The position numbers were made by a program, and so were the translations under genes. A DNA stretch of 64,000 bases from contig NZ_KZ857183.1 of assembly GCF_003350925.1 (NCBI RefSeq), positions 62,001 to 126,000 on the forward strand, written 5' to 3'. This stretch comes from Dyella tabacisoli (GTDB taxonomy: Bacteria; Pseudomonadota; Gammaproteobacteria; Xanthomonadales; Rhodanobacteraceae). The notes under the pieces were generated by a model that saw nothing but the letters and a program-made list of their open reading frames with translations, searched no databases and was not told where the DNA came from. Within the stretch, counting starts at the first letter, position 1; each line of letters starts with the position of its first letter. Positions 24,339 to 34,800 of this stretch are shown here, piece by piece.

Positions 24339-25439
24339 TTAATTCGATTCTGTGAACTGAATCGACGGTGTTGCTCCGCCCGCGGCGGTGCATGCGCCCA
24401 GGTTCAAATTATTGTATTCGCCAGTCGTGCCGCCGTTTGCAGGACCAACACAAGTCGGCGCGTTGGTGCTCCCGTCGCTCACTGCAAGCTTCACCGTAAG
24501 AGACGAACCGCTGTTGAAGTTTGCCGCGGGCGATTGAGAGCCGTCGCCGACGATATTGAACTCCGATTGCATCCAGGTGGATGCAATCTCAAGCGTGCTA
24601 TCGCTTTGGCTGATGGCATAGGCAACGGTACCGTAGGTGAAGGTCACCGTATCCAGCCCATTGGCAGAAGCCGTGCCCGAGAGCTTCACCTTGGCAAGGT
24701 TGGCAACCGGAACATTAGGCACCGCTACCGCATCGCTATTTGTGTAGCAGCCGTAATAGCCTTGACTGAAACTCCCCCACCCACTTGGACAGCTATCGCC
24801 TGGGCCGATAAACAGCCAGTTCTGGATAAATGCCTGGGGGTTACCGCCACCATTATCCGTCGAATATATGAATTGCTGCCATGTCGAGCACGCTGCATAT
24901 CCGTTATCAGCACAATAGGGTGATGTATTTCCCAGTTGCACAACGTCATCGCTGATATTGGTGTTTAGCTGCAACGTGTATTCGTTGGACCCGTAATTTC
25001 CAGACTCGGATTTCACGCCCCTCACCACCGGAAAGCTGCCGACGGCCGAGCTGGTCAGGTTCGAAGTAAGGGCGGAATAGTCGGTGCCGCTACCGGCCTG
25101 TTGCGCAGACTTGTTGCCCATCGCCCTGGTCGCGAAATTGCCCAGCACATCACGGCTCGCAATGGTCGGCGGCGTCGACCGATACGCCGAGACCTTGCCG
25201 CACACCTCTTTTTTCCACAGATGGTTGGGATACGTGGCGCTCCAACAACCTGCCGCGGGCGGCCCGAGTTTCTTGATATTTTCGTGCCAGGACTGCAACG
25301 CCTGAGCTTGCGCTTCGACAGCAATATTGTTGGTGACCTGAGCGGCGAACGTGGACGATAGCGGCACCATACTCAAAAGCCCTGCAACGACCGCGACATG
25401 GATCATGCTGCGCACACCGAACTTCAATTTCGATTGCAT
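24339..25439 (-). CDS. Secreted beta-rich hypothetical protein
   Basis: A protein of 366 residues. A signal peptide of about 32 residues ends SSTFAAQ. The mature protein is Ser/Gly/Asn-rich with six or more Cys (SPYCADNGYAACSTW, GDSCPSGWGS, YYGCYTN), pointing to an extracellular beta-sandwich stabilised by disulfides. I recognise no named catalytic motif; it recalls secreted lectin- or peptidase-like proteins still annotated hypothetical. GGGAGAATGAAAC is the ribosome binding site. A near-perfect 29-base dyad lies about 130 bases upstream in its promoter region. It converges with the glycosyltransferase gene. Confidence 0.7.
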   Translation of the reverse strand: MQSKLKFGVRSMIHVAVVAGLLSMVPLSSTFAAQVTNNIAVEAQAQALQSWHENIKKLGPPAAGCWSATYPNHLWKKEVCGKVSAYRSTPPTIASRDVLGNFATRAMGNKSAQQAGSGTDYSALTSNLTSSAVGSFPVVRGVKSESGNYGSNEYTLQLNTNISDDVVQLGNTSPYCADNGYAACSTWQQFIYSTDNGGGNPQAFIQNWLFIGPGDSCPSGWGSFSQGYYGCYTNSDAVAVPNVPVANLAKVKLSGTASANGLDTVTFTYGTVAYAISQSDSTLEIASTWMQSEFNIVGDGSQSPAANFNSGSSLTVKLAVSDGSTNAPTCVGPANGGTTGEYNNLNLGACTAAGGATPSIQFTESN

Positions 25440-25566
25440 GTTTCATTCTCCCATGGAAGCAGACTGTTTCGGATTTGATTAAGAGTGCCGACAATCGCTG
25501 CACTCATTAATCACCAACGCGAAACAAACATTCTCCCCTACCATTTTTTATCGTCACGTTTTGAAC

Positions 25567-25595
25567 ACAAATGTGAAAATGCATTTGACATTTGT
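25567..25595. promoter_or_regulatory. 29-base dyad, operator candidate for the secreted-protein gene
   Basis: ACAAATGT (25567-25574) and ACATTTGT (25588-25595) are exact inverted arms around a central AAATGCATTT that is itself palindromic. It sits in AT-rich DNA about 130 bases upstream of the minus-strand start at 25439, where a promoter must be. The binding protein is unknown. Confidence 0.45.
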
Positions 25596-25748
25596 TTCAA
25601 GCTCTTTGGTTATCGACATATAATTCACGCGCCAATCACTTGACCAACCAAGCGGCCACGTAAGTATGCGACCCAGGCAATAGCCCCCTGGTTAAGGAAA
25701 CTCCCTTCGGTCGTAAAGGGAAGCCAGTTACGCTACGACCTCGCCGCT

Positions 25749-25862
25749 CTTGCTCCTCCCCCTGCTCGCAGGGGGAGGTTGGGAGGGGGTAATGCCCTTG
25801 CGATAACGCGAGGCAAGAGCCTCACCCCTCCCCAACCCTCCCCTGCACGTAGAGGAGGGAGT
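25749..25862. repeat. Dispersed GC-rich palindromic repeat, copy 1
   Basis: Hairpin CTCCCCCTGC/GCAGGGGGAG, then GGTTGGGAGGGG, and its inverted counterpart CCCTCCCCAACC, with CTTGCGATAACGCGAGGCAAG between. It lies just beyond the 3' end of the NRPS gene. Related copies are at 51895-52040 and, shortened, at 62519-62549. Confidence 0.75.
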
Positions 25863-25897
25863 AGTGAGCGCTCAGCCGAAATTCGACGCTAACAAGA

Positions 25898-28800
25898 TCA
25901 CGCAGGTTGTACGCACAACCGATGACGCCAGACGACGTATTTCCGCAACAGATCGGCCGTCATCGATGGATAGGGCATTCCTTCGCGGGACAGCTCGATC
26001 ACGGCATTGCTCAGGTCGATTCGGGCAGGTGCTGCCTCGGCGGTCGAAGGCACCGAAAGCTCGGCCGGCATGACCGAGGCCAATCGGCGGGTAGCCGGAT
26101 GCTCGCTGCACAGCCGCCGCCATTGTCGATAATCGATACGTTCAACGGCCGGTTCGACCGCCGCTATCTGCCGAGTCAACTCGCTCAGCATGAACGACTG
26201 CGGGTTGGCCAGATTGAGACTTTTACCGTGCATGCCCTCGCGCAGCGACAGTTCTACGATGCAGTCGCCCATATAGTCGACCGGCAGGGAATTGATGCTG
26301 GTTTCGAGCATGGGTACCCGTTCGAGAATCAGGCAGGCATCCATAAACAGGCTCCAGGTATCGCTGGCATTGCTCGCGCCGCTGCTGCTTGCGCCCCCGA
26401 TATGTGTCGGCCGGTAGATGGTGAATGGAATGCCTCGCTCGCCGCCGATGCGCAGCAGGCGCTCAGCCACCCATTTGCTTTGCGCGTAGCCTGAGGCCAG
26501 GCCGGGCCAATGTTCGGTCAATTGCGCTTCGGTGGTAATTTCAGCGCCCGCCGATTCGACCGCAGGGATCGTACTCAAGGTGGAAATATGGTGGATGTGC
26601 TTGGGAGTACCCTTAGCTGCCAGGCGTAAAACTTCCTGGGTGCCAAGCACGTTGGCAGCTTTCAAGCTTGCGTAGGTATGCAGTGAATTTACCCAGGCAC
26701 CGTTGTGATAGATCACCTCGATCAGATGGGCGAGATGATTGAACTGGTCTTCGCTCAAGCCAAGCAGCGGCCGGGAAAAGTCGCCCGGAATCACCGCCAC
26801 GCGGGCGCGGTCATAATCAGTCAGGCCGAGCAAACGCATGTTCGCGTCGAGCTTGAACCGGCCTTCTACCGCATCGGTGCAGCGAATCAGGCAATGAACG
26901 GTCGCGCGGGTCCGCTTTAGCAAGGACGACAGTAGGAACGCACCGAGAAATCCGGTAGCGCCGGTCAGCAGGATATGCTGCGGCCGAGCGCGATACTGCA
27001 CAGGCGCGGAAGCGCGAATGGCTTCGTCGAGTACGATTTCCGCGCTCAGATCGAGCGTGGGCGGCATGACGGGTTCGACCGTAGCAAGCAGCAGATTCGC
27101 CATATCTTTCAACACCGGATAGCGGAACATCTCATGTACCGCCACTGCCCTCTCGAAGATTTCGCGCATGCGCGCCGCTAATTGCACGACCAGCAACGAA
27201 TGGCCGCCAAGCTCGAAGAAATGATCGTGACGACCGATGCGCTCGACACCGAGCAATTCACGCCATAACGCGGCCAGTGCGATCTCGGTTTTGCCGTACG
27301 GTGGCTCGTAGGCACGGCGGACTAAAGCTTGTTCGTCCGGCGCGGGCAAGGCTTTGCGATCCACCTTGCCATTGGCGGTCAACGGCAAACACGCCAGCGC
27401 AACGAACGCGGCCGGGATCATGTACTCGGGCAGACGCGTGCCGAGGTAATCGCGCAGCGTGGCGGCCAGATCATCATCGGCATGATCGGCGTCGGCACGG
27501 TCGGCAACCACATAGGCGACGAGCCTGGCATCGCCCGGACGATCCTCGCGAGCGAGTACGGCGTTTTCGCGCACTGCCGGATGTGTGGCCAGGTGCGCTT
27601 CGATCTCTCCCAACTCGATCCGAAATCCGCGCAACTTGACCTGGTGATCGTTGCGGCCAAGAAAAACGAGATTACCGTCGGGCAAATAGCGCGCGAGATC
27701 GCCGCTGCGGTACATGCGCGCATCGGCTCGACCGTCGAAGGGATCGGGAAGAAATCGCTCGGCGGTCAACTCGGCACGGTTTAAATAGCCACGGGAGACA
27801 CCGACGCCGCCGATATATAGCTCGCCAATGCTCCCTCGGGGTACCGGCAGGCCATGCTCATCCAGCAAATACATCCGAGTATTGGCGAGCGGCCGGCCGA
27901 TGGGCACGCTGAGGAGTTCACTGGGGCTATCAGGCCTGGGGTCATCAGGCCTGGGGGCATCAGGTTTGGAGTCATCGGGACAGACCCAGACACTGGCGCA
28001 AACAGTGATCTCGGTTGGGCCATAGGCGTTGGCGAGCGTGGCATGGCGTATCCATGCCTTCAGAAGGCCAGGGCTCGGCGCCTCGCCCGCGAGAATCAGC
28101 ACAGGCCGATGCGTCCACTGCGGCGTCTCGGCAACGCCTTGCAGAAAAGCGGGAGGAACGGTGGCATGAGTGATCTGGCAGCGGCCGATAAACGCGATAA
28201 ACGCCGACGGGCTTTGCCGCTCGACCACCGAAGGTAGATACAGCGCGGCACCCGCGGCAAACGCCATCGCACTCTCGAAAACACTGGCGTCGAAACCGAG
28301 CGAGGCAAACTGACTGACGCGGCTGCGCGCGGTGACACCGAGTCGGTCGACCAGTGACAGGGCGAGATTGATAACACCATGGTGCTCGACCATCACCCCC
28401 TTGGGCGTGCCGGTGGAGCCGGAGGTGTAGATGATATAGGCCAGATGACGAGAGCTGAGGCCGGCGATCTTGGGATCGTCAGCCGGGCTGTCGATCCAGG
28501 CACTGGCGTCGGCGAGATCCAGCACATCCACCGATGCAAGCACGGCCGCCCCGAGCGCGGCACGGCCGCTATCGTCGCAAAGCAGCAGGTTTGGCGCAGC
28601 GTCGCAAAGGATATGGTCGAGGCGGGCCGAGGCATAGGCCGGATCCAGTGGCACATAGGCAGCACCTGCTTTCAAAATGCCGAGCAGGCCGACGAACATG
28701 GCCAAGCCTTTTTCGACGCAGAGCGCGATGCGCTGGTCTGGCCGCACGCCCAGCCCGATCAGATAATGGGCCAAGCGGTTGGCTTGCGCGTTCAATTGGG

Positions 28801-31800
28801 CATAGGACAGTCGGCCCTCCTCGCCCACTAGCGCAGTCGCCTGCGGCGCTTCACGCGCCCAGCGCTCCACCAGCTCGTGCATGCACAGTTGATCCGAATA
28901 AGGCGTTTCGGTTCGGTTCCAATTTTCCAGCAGCATTTGCTGTTCGGCTGTGGACAACATCGGTATCTGGCTTATCGGCCGGGAGTCGTCGGCGACCATG
29001 GCTGCAAGCACATTCTGCAGATAGCCGGCGTGGCGGTTGATCGTTTCGCGATCGAACAACTCGCTGGCGTAGTTGAGGCCGCCCTGGATAGTGCCGTCCA
29101 CTTCGTTGAGGATCAGCTCCAGGTCGAATTTGACCCAGTCAAACTCACCCAAGATCGGCTCGACCAGGATGCCGGGGAGTTCGAGCTTGCCTTCGTCGTG
29201 GCTTTGCCAGGCGAACAACACCTGCACCAGCGGCGTCCGATCGATGCGCCGCGGCACGCGTGCGATGTCCACTACCTGCTCGAACGGCAGCTCCTGCTGT
29301 GCCTGTGCATCCAGTGCAAGCTGCCGCACAAGCGCCAACAGCGAAGCCGTGTCGTGCCGCGCGGTCAGATCGATGCGCAAGGCGAGTGTATTGACGAAGA
29401 ATCCGATCAAGGGTTCCAGCTCTTGCCGGCCACGACCTGCCGCCGGGGTGCCTATCAACACATCTTGCTGACCGGCAAGCCGCGACAACACCACCGCCCA
29501 TGCGGCGAGCACCATCATGAACAGGGTGACGCCGTGCCGCTGGCCGAGTCGCTTAAGATCCCGCGTCAATGTGCGGTCGATAGTCAGCGGCAAGAAAGCC
29601 CCCACGAAGGATTGCCGCACGGGACGCGGGCGATCTGTCGGCAATTCCAACAAGGCCGGCGCGCCCGCCAATTGGCCGCGCCAATAAGCCGCCTGCCCCG
29701 CCAGATATTCACCGGTCAACCACTTGCGCTCCCAGTCGACGTAGTCGGCGTATTGAATCGGCAACGGTGGCAGCGAGTGCTCATGCGAGCGAATCGAGGC
29801 GGCATAGCAGGTACCGAGTTCGCGGGCGAGGATGCCGAGCGACCAACCGTCGGCGACGATATGGTGCAGCGTTAGCAGAAACACATGCCTGCATTCGTCC
29901 AGACGCACCAGGCTGGCCCGAATCAATGGCCCGCCGGCAAGGTCGAACGGCCGGTTCCGTTCCTCCGCGAGCAGCCGCCGCTGTGCCGCCTCCACGTCAG
30001 GTTGTCGGCTCAGGTCATGCTCGCGCAACATCAGGCCGGCATCGACGGCTAACAGTTCGGCGTGCGGCTGACCATGCTCGGCGATGAAGACAGTGCGCAA
30101 ACTTTCATGGCGTGCGAACAAGCTATTGAGCGCGCTGCGCATCGCACCGACGTCCAACGCTCCGTCAAGACGCACCGTCAGTGGAATATGGTAGGTCGCA
30201 CTTTCACCATCGAGCTGGGCCAGAAACCACAAGCGCTGCTGGGCATAGGAAAGCGGCAACCTCTTCTCGCGCGGCACGGGCGGGATCGTGGCATAGGCGC
30301 TCTCACTGGCCTGCGCCAATCGCTCGGCCAGCACCTTGGCGAGATCGCGCAATACCGGCTGGGCGAACAACGTGACCAGGGGCAAAACCACGCCGAAAGC
30401 GTGAGAAATGCGGCTGAGTAGACGCACGGCGATCAGCGAGTGCCCGCCGAGTTCAAAAAAATGATCGTGCCGACTGACTTGGGTCAGGCCAAGCAGGGTT
30501 TGCCATAACCCCGCCAACTCCGTCTCCACCCTGCCCTGCGGCGGTTCGTAGAGGGCGCGAGCAAAGGCCTGCTCAGTCGGGGCAGGCAAGACGTCGCGAT
30601 CCAGCTTGCCGTGCGCGGTCAAGGGTATCGAGTCCAGCACCACGAACGCCGCCGGGACCATATAAGCCGGCAACACGTTGCCAAGGTGGGCGTGCAAGGT
30701 GGCGGCCAAACCATTCGAACAACCGAGCGGAACCACGTAGGCGACCAAGCTCATATCGCCTCGGGCATCGTTGCGCGCGACGACCGCGCATTCGCGCACG
30801 CTCGGATGCTCGGCAAGGCGTGCTTCGATCTCCCCAAGCTCGATACGAAAGCCCCGCACTTTGACCTGATGGTCGTTGCGCCCTACGAATACCAACCGAC
30901 CATCCGGCAGATAACGCGCAAGATCGCCGGTGCGGTACATGCGCGCGCCGGAGTGCGCGGCGAATGGATCACTGAGGAAACGCTGGGCCGTAAGCCCTGG
31001 GCGGCCAAGATAGCCACGAGCGATACCGATGCCGCCGATATGCAATTCGCCAATAGCTCCCAGCGGTACATGCAAGCCATACCGATCGAGCAGATAGGCG
31101 CGGGAGTTAGCGATCGGACGGCCGATGGGCACGTGACTTGGCGACTCGGCGATCGCCTCGGGGGTGAGTGTCTGCGCGGTGACTACATGGGTTTCGGTAG
31201 GCCCATAGTGGTTATGCAGGCGACAAGCCGGCAGCCGCTTGAAGAGACGCTGGATCTGCGCAGTCAGGCGCAACTGTTCTCCGGCGACGATAACGTCGCG
31301 CAAATCAGGCAACAGGCCTACATCGTCGCCGGGTGCGTCGTCGACTGTCTCGGCCAACGTCTGCAGTGCGATGTAGGGAAGAAAAACGCGCTGCACGCGT
31401 TGCCGATGCAGAACCTCGATCAACTTGTCGAACTGCAATCGCGTTTGCCCGTCGACGAGAACCAGGGACGCCCCGATGCAAAGACTGCTGAAAATCTCCT
31501 GGAAAGCCACGTCGAATCCCAGCGCCGCGAACTGCAAGGTGCGCGGCGCAGGCACACCGGAACGTTCGGCCTCCTGTTGCTGCCAATGGACCAGATTGCT
31601 CAACGGCCGGTGTGGCATGGCTACGCCCTTGGGCGTACCGGTGGAGCCGGAGGTGTAGATGACATAGGCGAGGTCGTCCGGGCTCGGCTCATGCGGCGAA
31701 GCCAGGTCGTCTTGCGCAAGCTCACTACACCGCCGCGCAAGCGCGTCCAGTTCAAGCACACGATGTTGGGCAAGAACCTGCGCGCCGATGGCATCGCGCC

Positions 31801-34800
31801 CGGCAGCGTCGCCGAGTACCAACTCAGCATCGGCCTCGGCGAGAATCTGCCGCAGCCGTTCGCTGGGATAGGAAGGGTCCAGCGGTACATAACATGCACC
31901 TGCCTTGAGAATAGCGAGCAGGCCGGCCACCATGTCAAAGCCTCGCTCAGCGCATAGCGCAACGCGCTGGTCGGCACACCGATCCGCGCCGATGCCGAGC
32001 GCACGCAGATGGCGTGCCCATTGATTGGCCTGGGCATTCAATTGGGCATAGGAAAGCCGCTGCTCACCATAGATCAGGGCGATAGCCTGCGGCGAGCGCG
32101 CGACCTGCCGCTCGAACAAACGATGGACGCAGCTTTCCTGTGGATAAGCCGCACCGGTGTCTTTCCAGCGATCCAGCAAAGCCTGTTCGCCAGGCCCCGG
32201 CAAGGACACCTGTTTCAACGACAGCCGTGGATTGGCAACCATCGCGTTGAGCATAGTCATCAGATAGCCGCCATGCCGCTCGATCGACGCCTGGTCGAAC
32301 AAGGCAGTGGAGTAGCCCAGCCCCCCGACCACGACGTCGTCTTTCTCGTACAGATGCAACTCCAGGTCGTAGCGGATCCAATCCAGCGACATATCGGCCT
32401 GCCTCACCTCGATGCCCGGCAGATCGAAACTGCTCTTGTCGTTGCTCTGCCAGGCAAACAGCACCTGAAACAGCGGCGAATGATCCAGCCGCCGCGAAGG
32501 ACGCGCGATCTCTACCACCTGCTCGAAAGGCAGATCCTGATTTTCCTGTGCGGCCAATATCGTTTGACGAACCCGAATCAACAGCTCGCCGGTATCTGGC
32601 TCGCCAGACACATCGAGGCGCAAAGCCAGGGTACTGACGAAGAATCCGATCAGCGGTTCGATTTCGCGTTGTCCGCGGTTGGCCGAAAGCGTGCCGATCA
32701 GCACATCGTCCTGGCCCGACAAACGTGCCAGCACGCTCGCCCAGGCCGCGGTCAACAACATGAACAAGCTCACGCCAAGCTGCCTGCACAGATGCTTGAG
32801 GTTGCCGGTCAACAAGGGATCGATCCGCAGTGGAAGCACCGCCCCGGCGAACGACTGGCGTGGAGGACGTGGCCGGTCGGTCGGCAGGCCCAGCAAATCG
32901 GGTACGCCTCGAAGTGCGTCCCGCCAATAATCAACCTGGCCCTGCAACCGCTCGCTAGTCAGCGCCGAGCGCTGCCAGCCGGCATAGTCGGGATACTGCA
33001 CCGGCAATGGCGGCAAGGGGTCGGCGCGCAACTGCGAATACGCCACGTACAGTGCACTGACCTCCCGCGCCAACAGGTTGATCGACCAGCCGTCGGCGAC
33101 GATATGGTGCATGCTCAGCAACAGCGTATGCCGTCGATCGGACAAGCGGACCAGGCCTGCGCGAATCAACGGACCGCGTTCGAGATCGAACGGCCCATGG
33201 GCGTATTCGTCGGTATAGCGAGCCAGCAGCGCATCCGCATCGAGTACTCCGCGCAGATCGTATTCCGCGAGCGGAAACGGCGTGTTTGCCGGCAGCAAGG
33301 CCGCGCGAGGATCTCCATCGATCGAGAGAAAGACAGTGCGCAAGGCCTCGTGACGCGCCAGCAGGCGATCGAGGCTGCGGCGAAGCACGTGACTATCCAG
33401 CGCACCGTCGAGGTGCAGCACCAGCGAGATATGGTACGTCGCACTGGCGTTATCGAGCTGAGCCATGAACCATAAGCGCTGCTGCGCATACGACAGCGGC
33501 ACCGTCTCGACCCGAGCGACCGGCAGAATCGGCGGTAGCTCTGGATACCGCCTGCCGTCCTTGCGTCGAGCGACGATGGCGCCAGCCAGCCCGGCGAGCG
33601 TTGGGTAATTGAACAACCTGACCAGCGGCAACGTCGTATCGAATATCTGCCCTACTCGGCCGAGCAGGCGGATGGCGATCAACGAATGCCCGCCAAGCTC
33701 GAAGAAATGATCGTGGCGACCGATCCGCTCGACGCCGAGCAATTCCCGCCATAACGCAGCCAGTGCGATTTCGATCTCGCCATGAGGGGGTTCGTAGGCG
33801 CGGTGAGCGAAAGCCTGATCGTCGGGATCCGGGAGAGCCTTGCGGTCGAGCTTGCCGTTGAGGGTGAGCGGAAAGGCGTCGAGGCGAACGAAGGCGGCGG
33901 GCACCATATACTCGGGCAGTTCGGCGGCCAGATGCGCACGCCAGGTGCCGACCAGCGACGATGGGTCGACAGCCTGCGGCTGAGCAACCACGTAGGCGAC
34001 GAGTCGCTTGTCGTGGCCCTCGCCGACAGCCAGCACGACGGCCTCGCTTACAGCGGGATGATCGGCGAGGCGCGCCTCGATCTCGCCAAGTTCGATACGA
34101 AAACCGCGGATCTTGACTTGATTGTCGTTACGGCCGAGGAACTCGATGTTGCCATCGGGAAGATAGCGAGCGAGGTCGCCCGTACGGTACATGCGCGCGC
34201 CGGGGATGGACGAGAATGGATCGACCGGAAAACGCTCGGCAGTAAGCTGGGGACGGTTGAAATAACCACGAGCCACGCCGGCACCGCCGACATACAACTC
34301 GCCGACAGCCCCAAGCGGCACCGGTTGGCCGCCGCCGTCGAGCAGGTACGCTTGCGTGTTCGAGAGCGGACGGCCAATCGACGACACATGAAGCGCCTGC
34401 TCCACATGCAACAAGGTAGCGTTGACGGTCGCTTCGGTGGGGCCATACGCATTGAAAAGCTGGGGGCGATGACCTGATCGGCCTAGCCAGGCGGATATCG
34501 CCGACAAACTCATCGCATCGCCGCCGGAAATGACCTGGCGCAAGGAGAGAGGGAGTTCGAGCTCGGGTTGCGCCAGCGCCAATTGCGCCCAGAACGTGCT
34601 GGGAAGATTGAGCGACGTCAATTGGTGTTCAACGCAGAACGCGGCAAAAGCGGCGGGAGAGCTCAAGCACTGATCCGTCCGCAGCACCAGCGTGGCGCCG
34701 GTGAGCAAGGCTGAAAAGATGTCTTCCACCGACATGTCAAACGCCAGTGACGCAAACTGCAGTAAGCGATCTTCGGCATGCAGTCGGTACGCACGCTGCA

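Noticed and set aside
25586-25625. TTGACA followed later by TATAAT on the plus strand
   Set aside because: Spacing of 28 bases is far from 17, and no plus-strand gene follows.
30611-33475. Two long plus-strand ORFs (448 and 488 codons) opposite the NRPS gene
   Set aside because: They lie antisense to conserved C, A and T domains, have no family resemblance or ribosome binding site, and are expected from high-GC codon bias.
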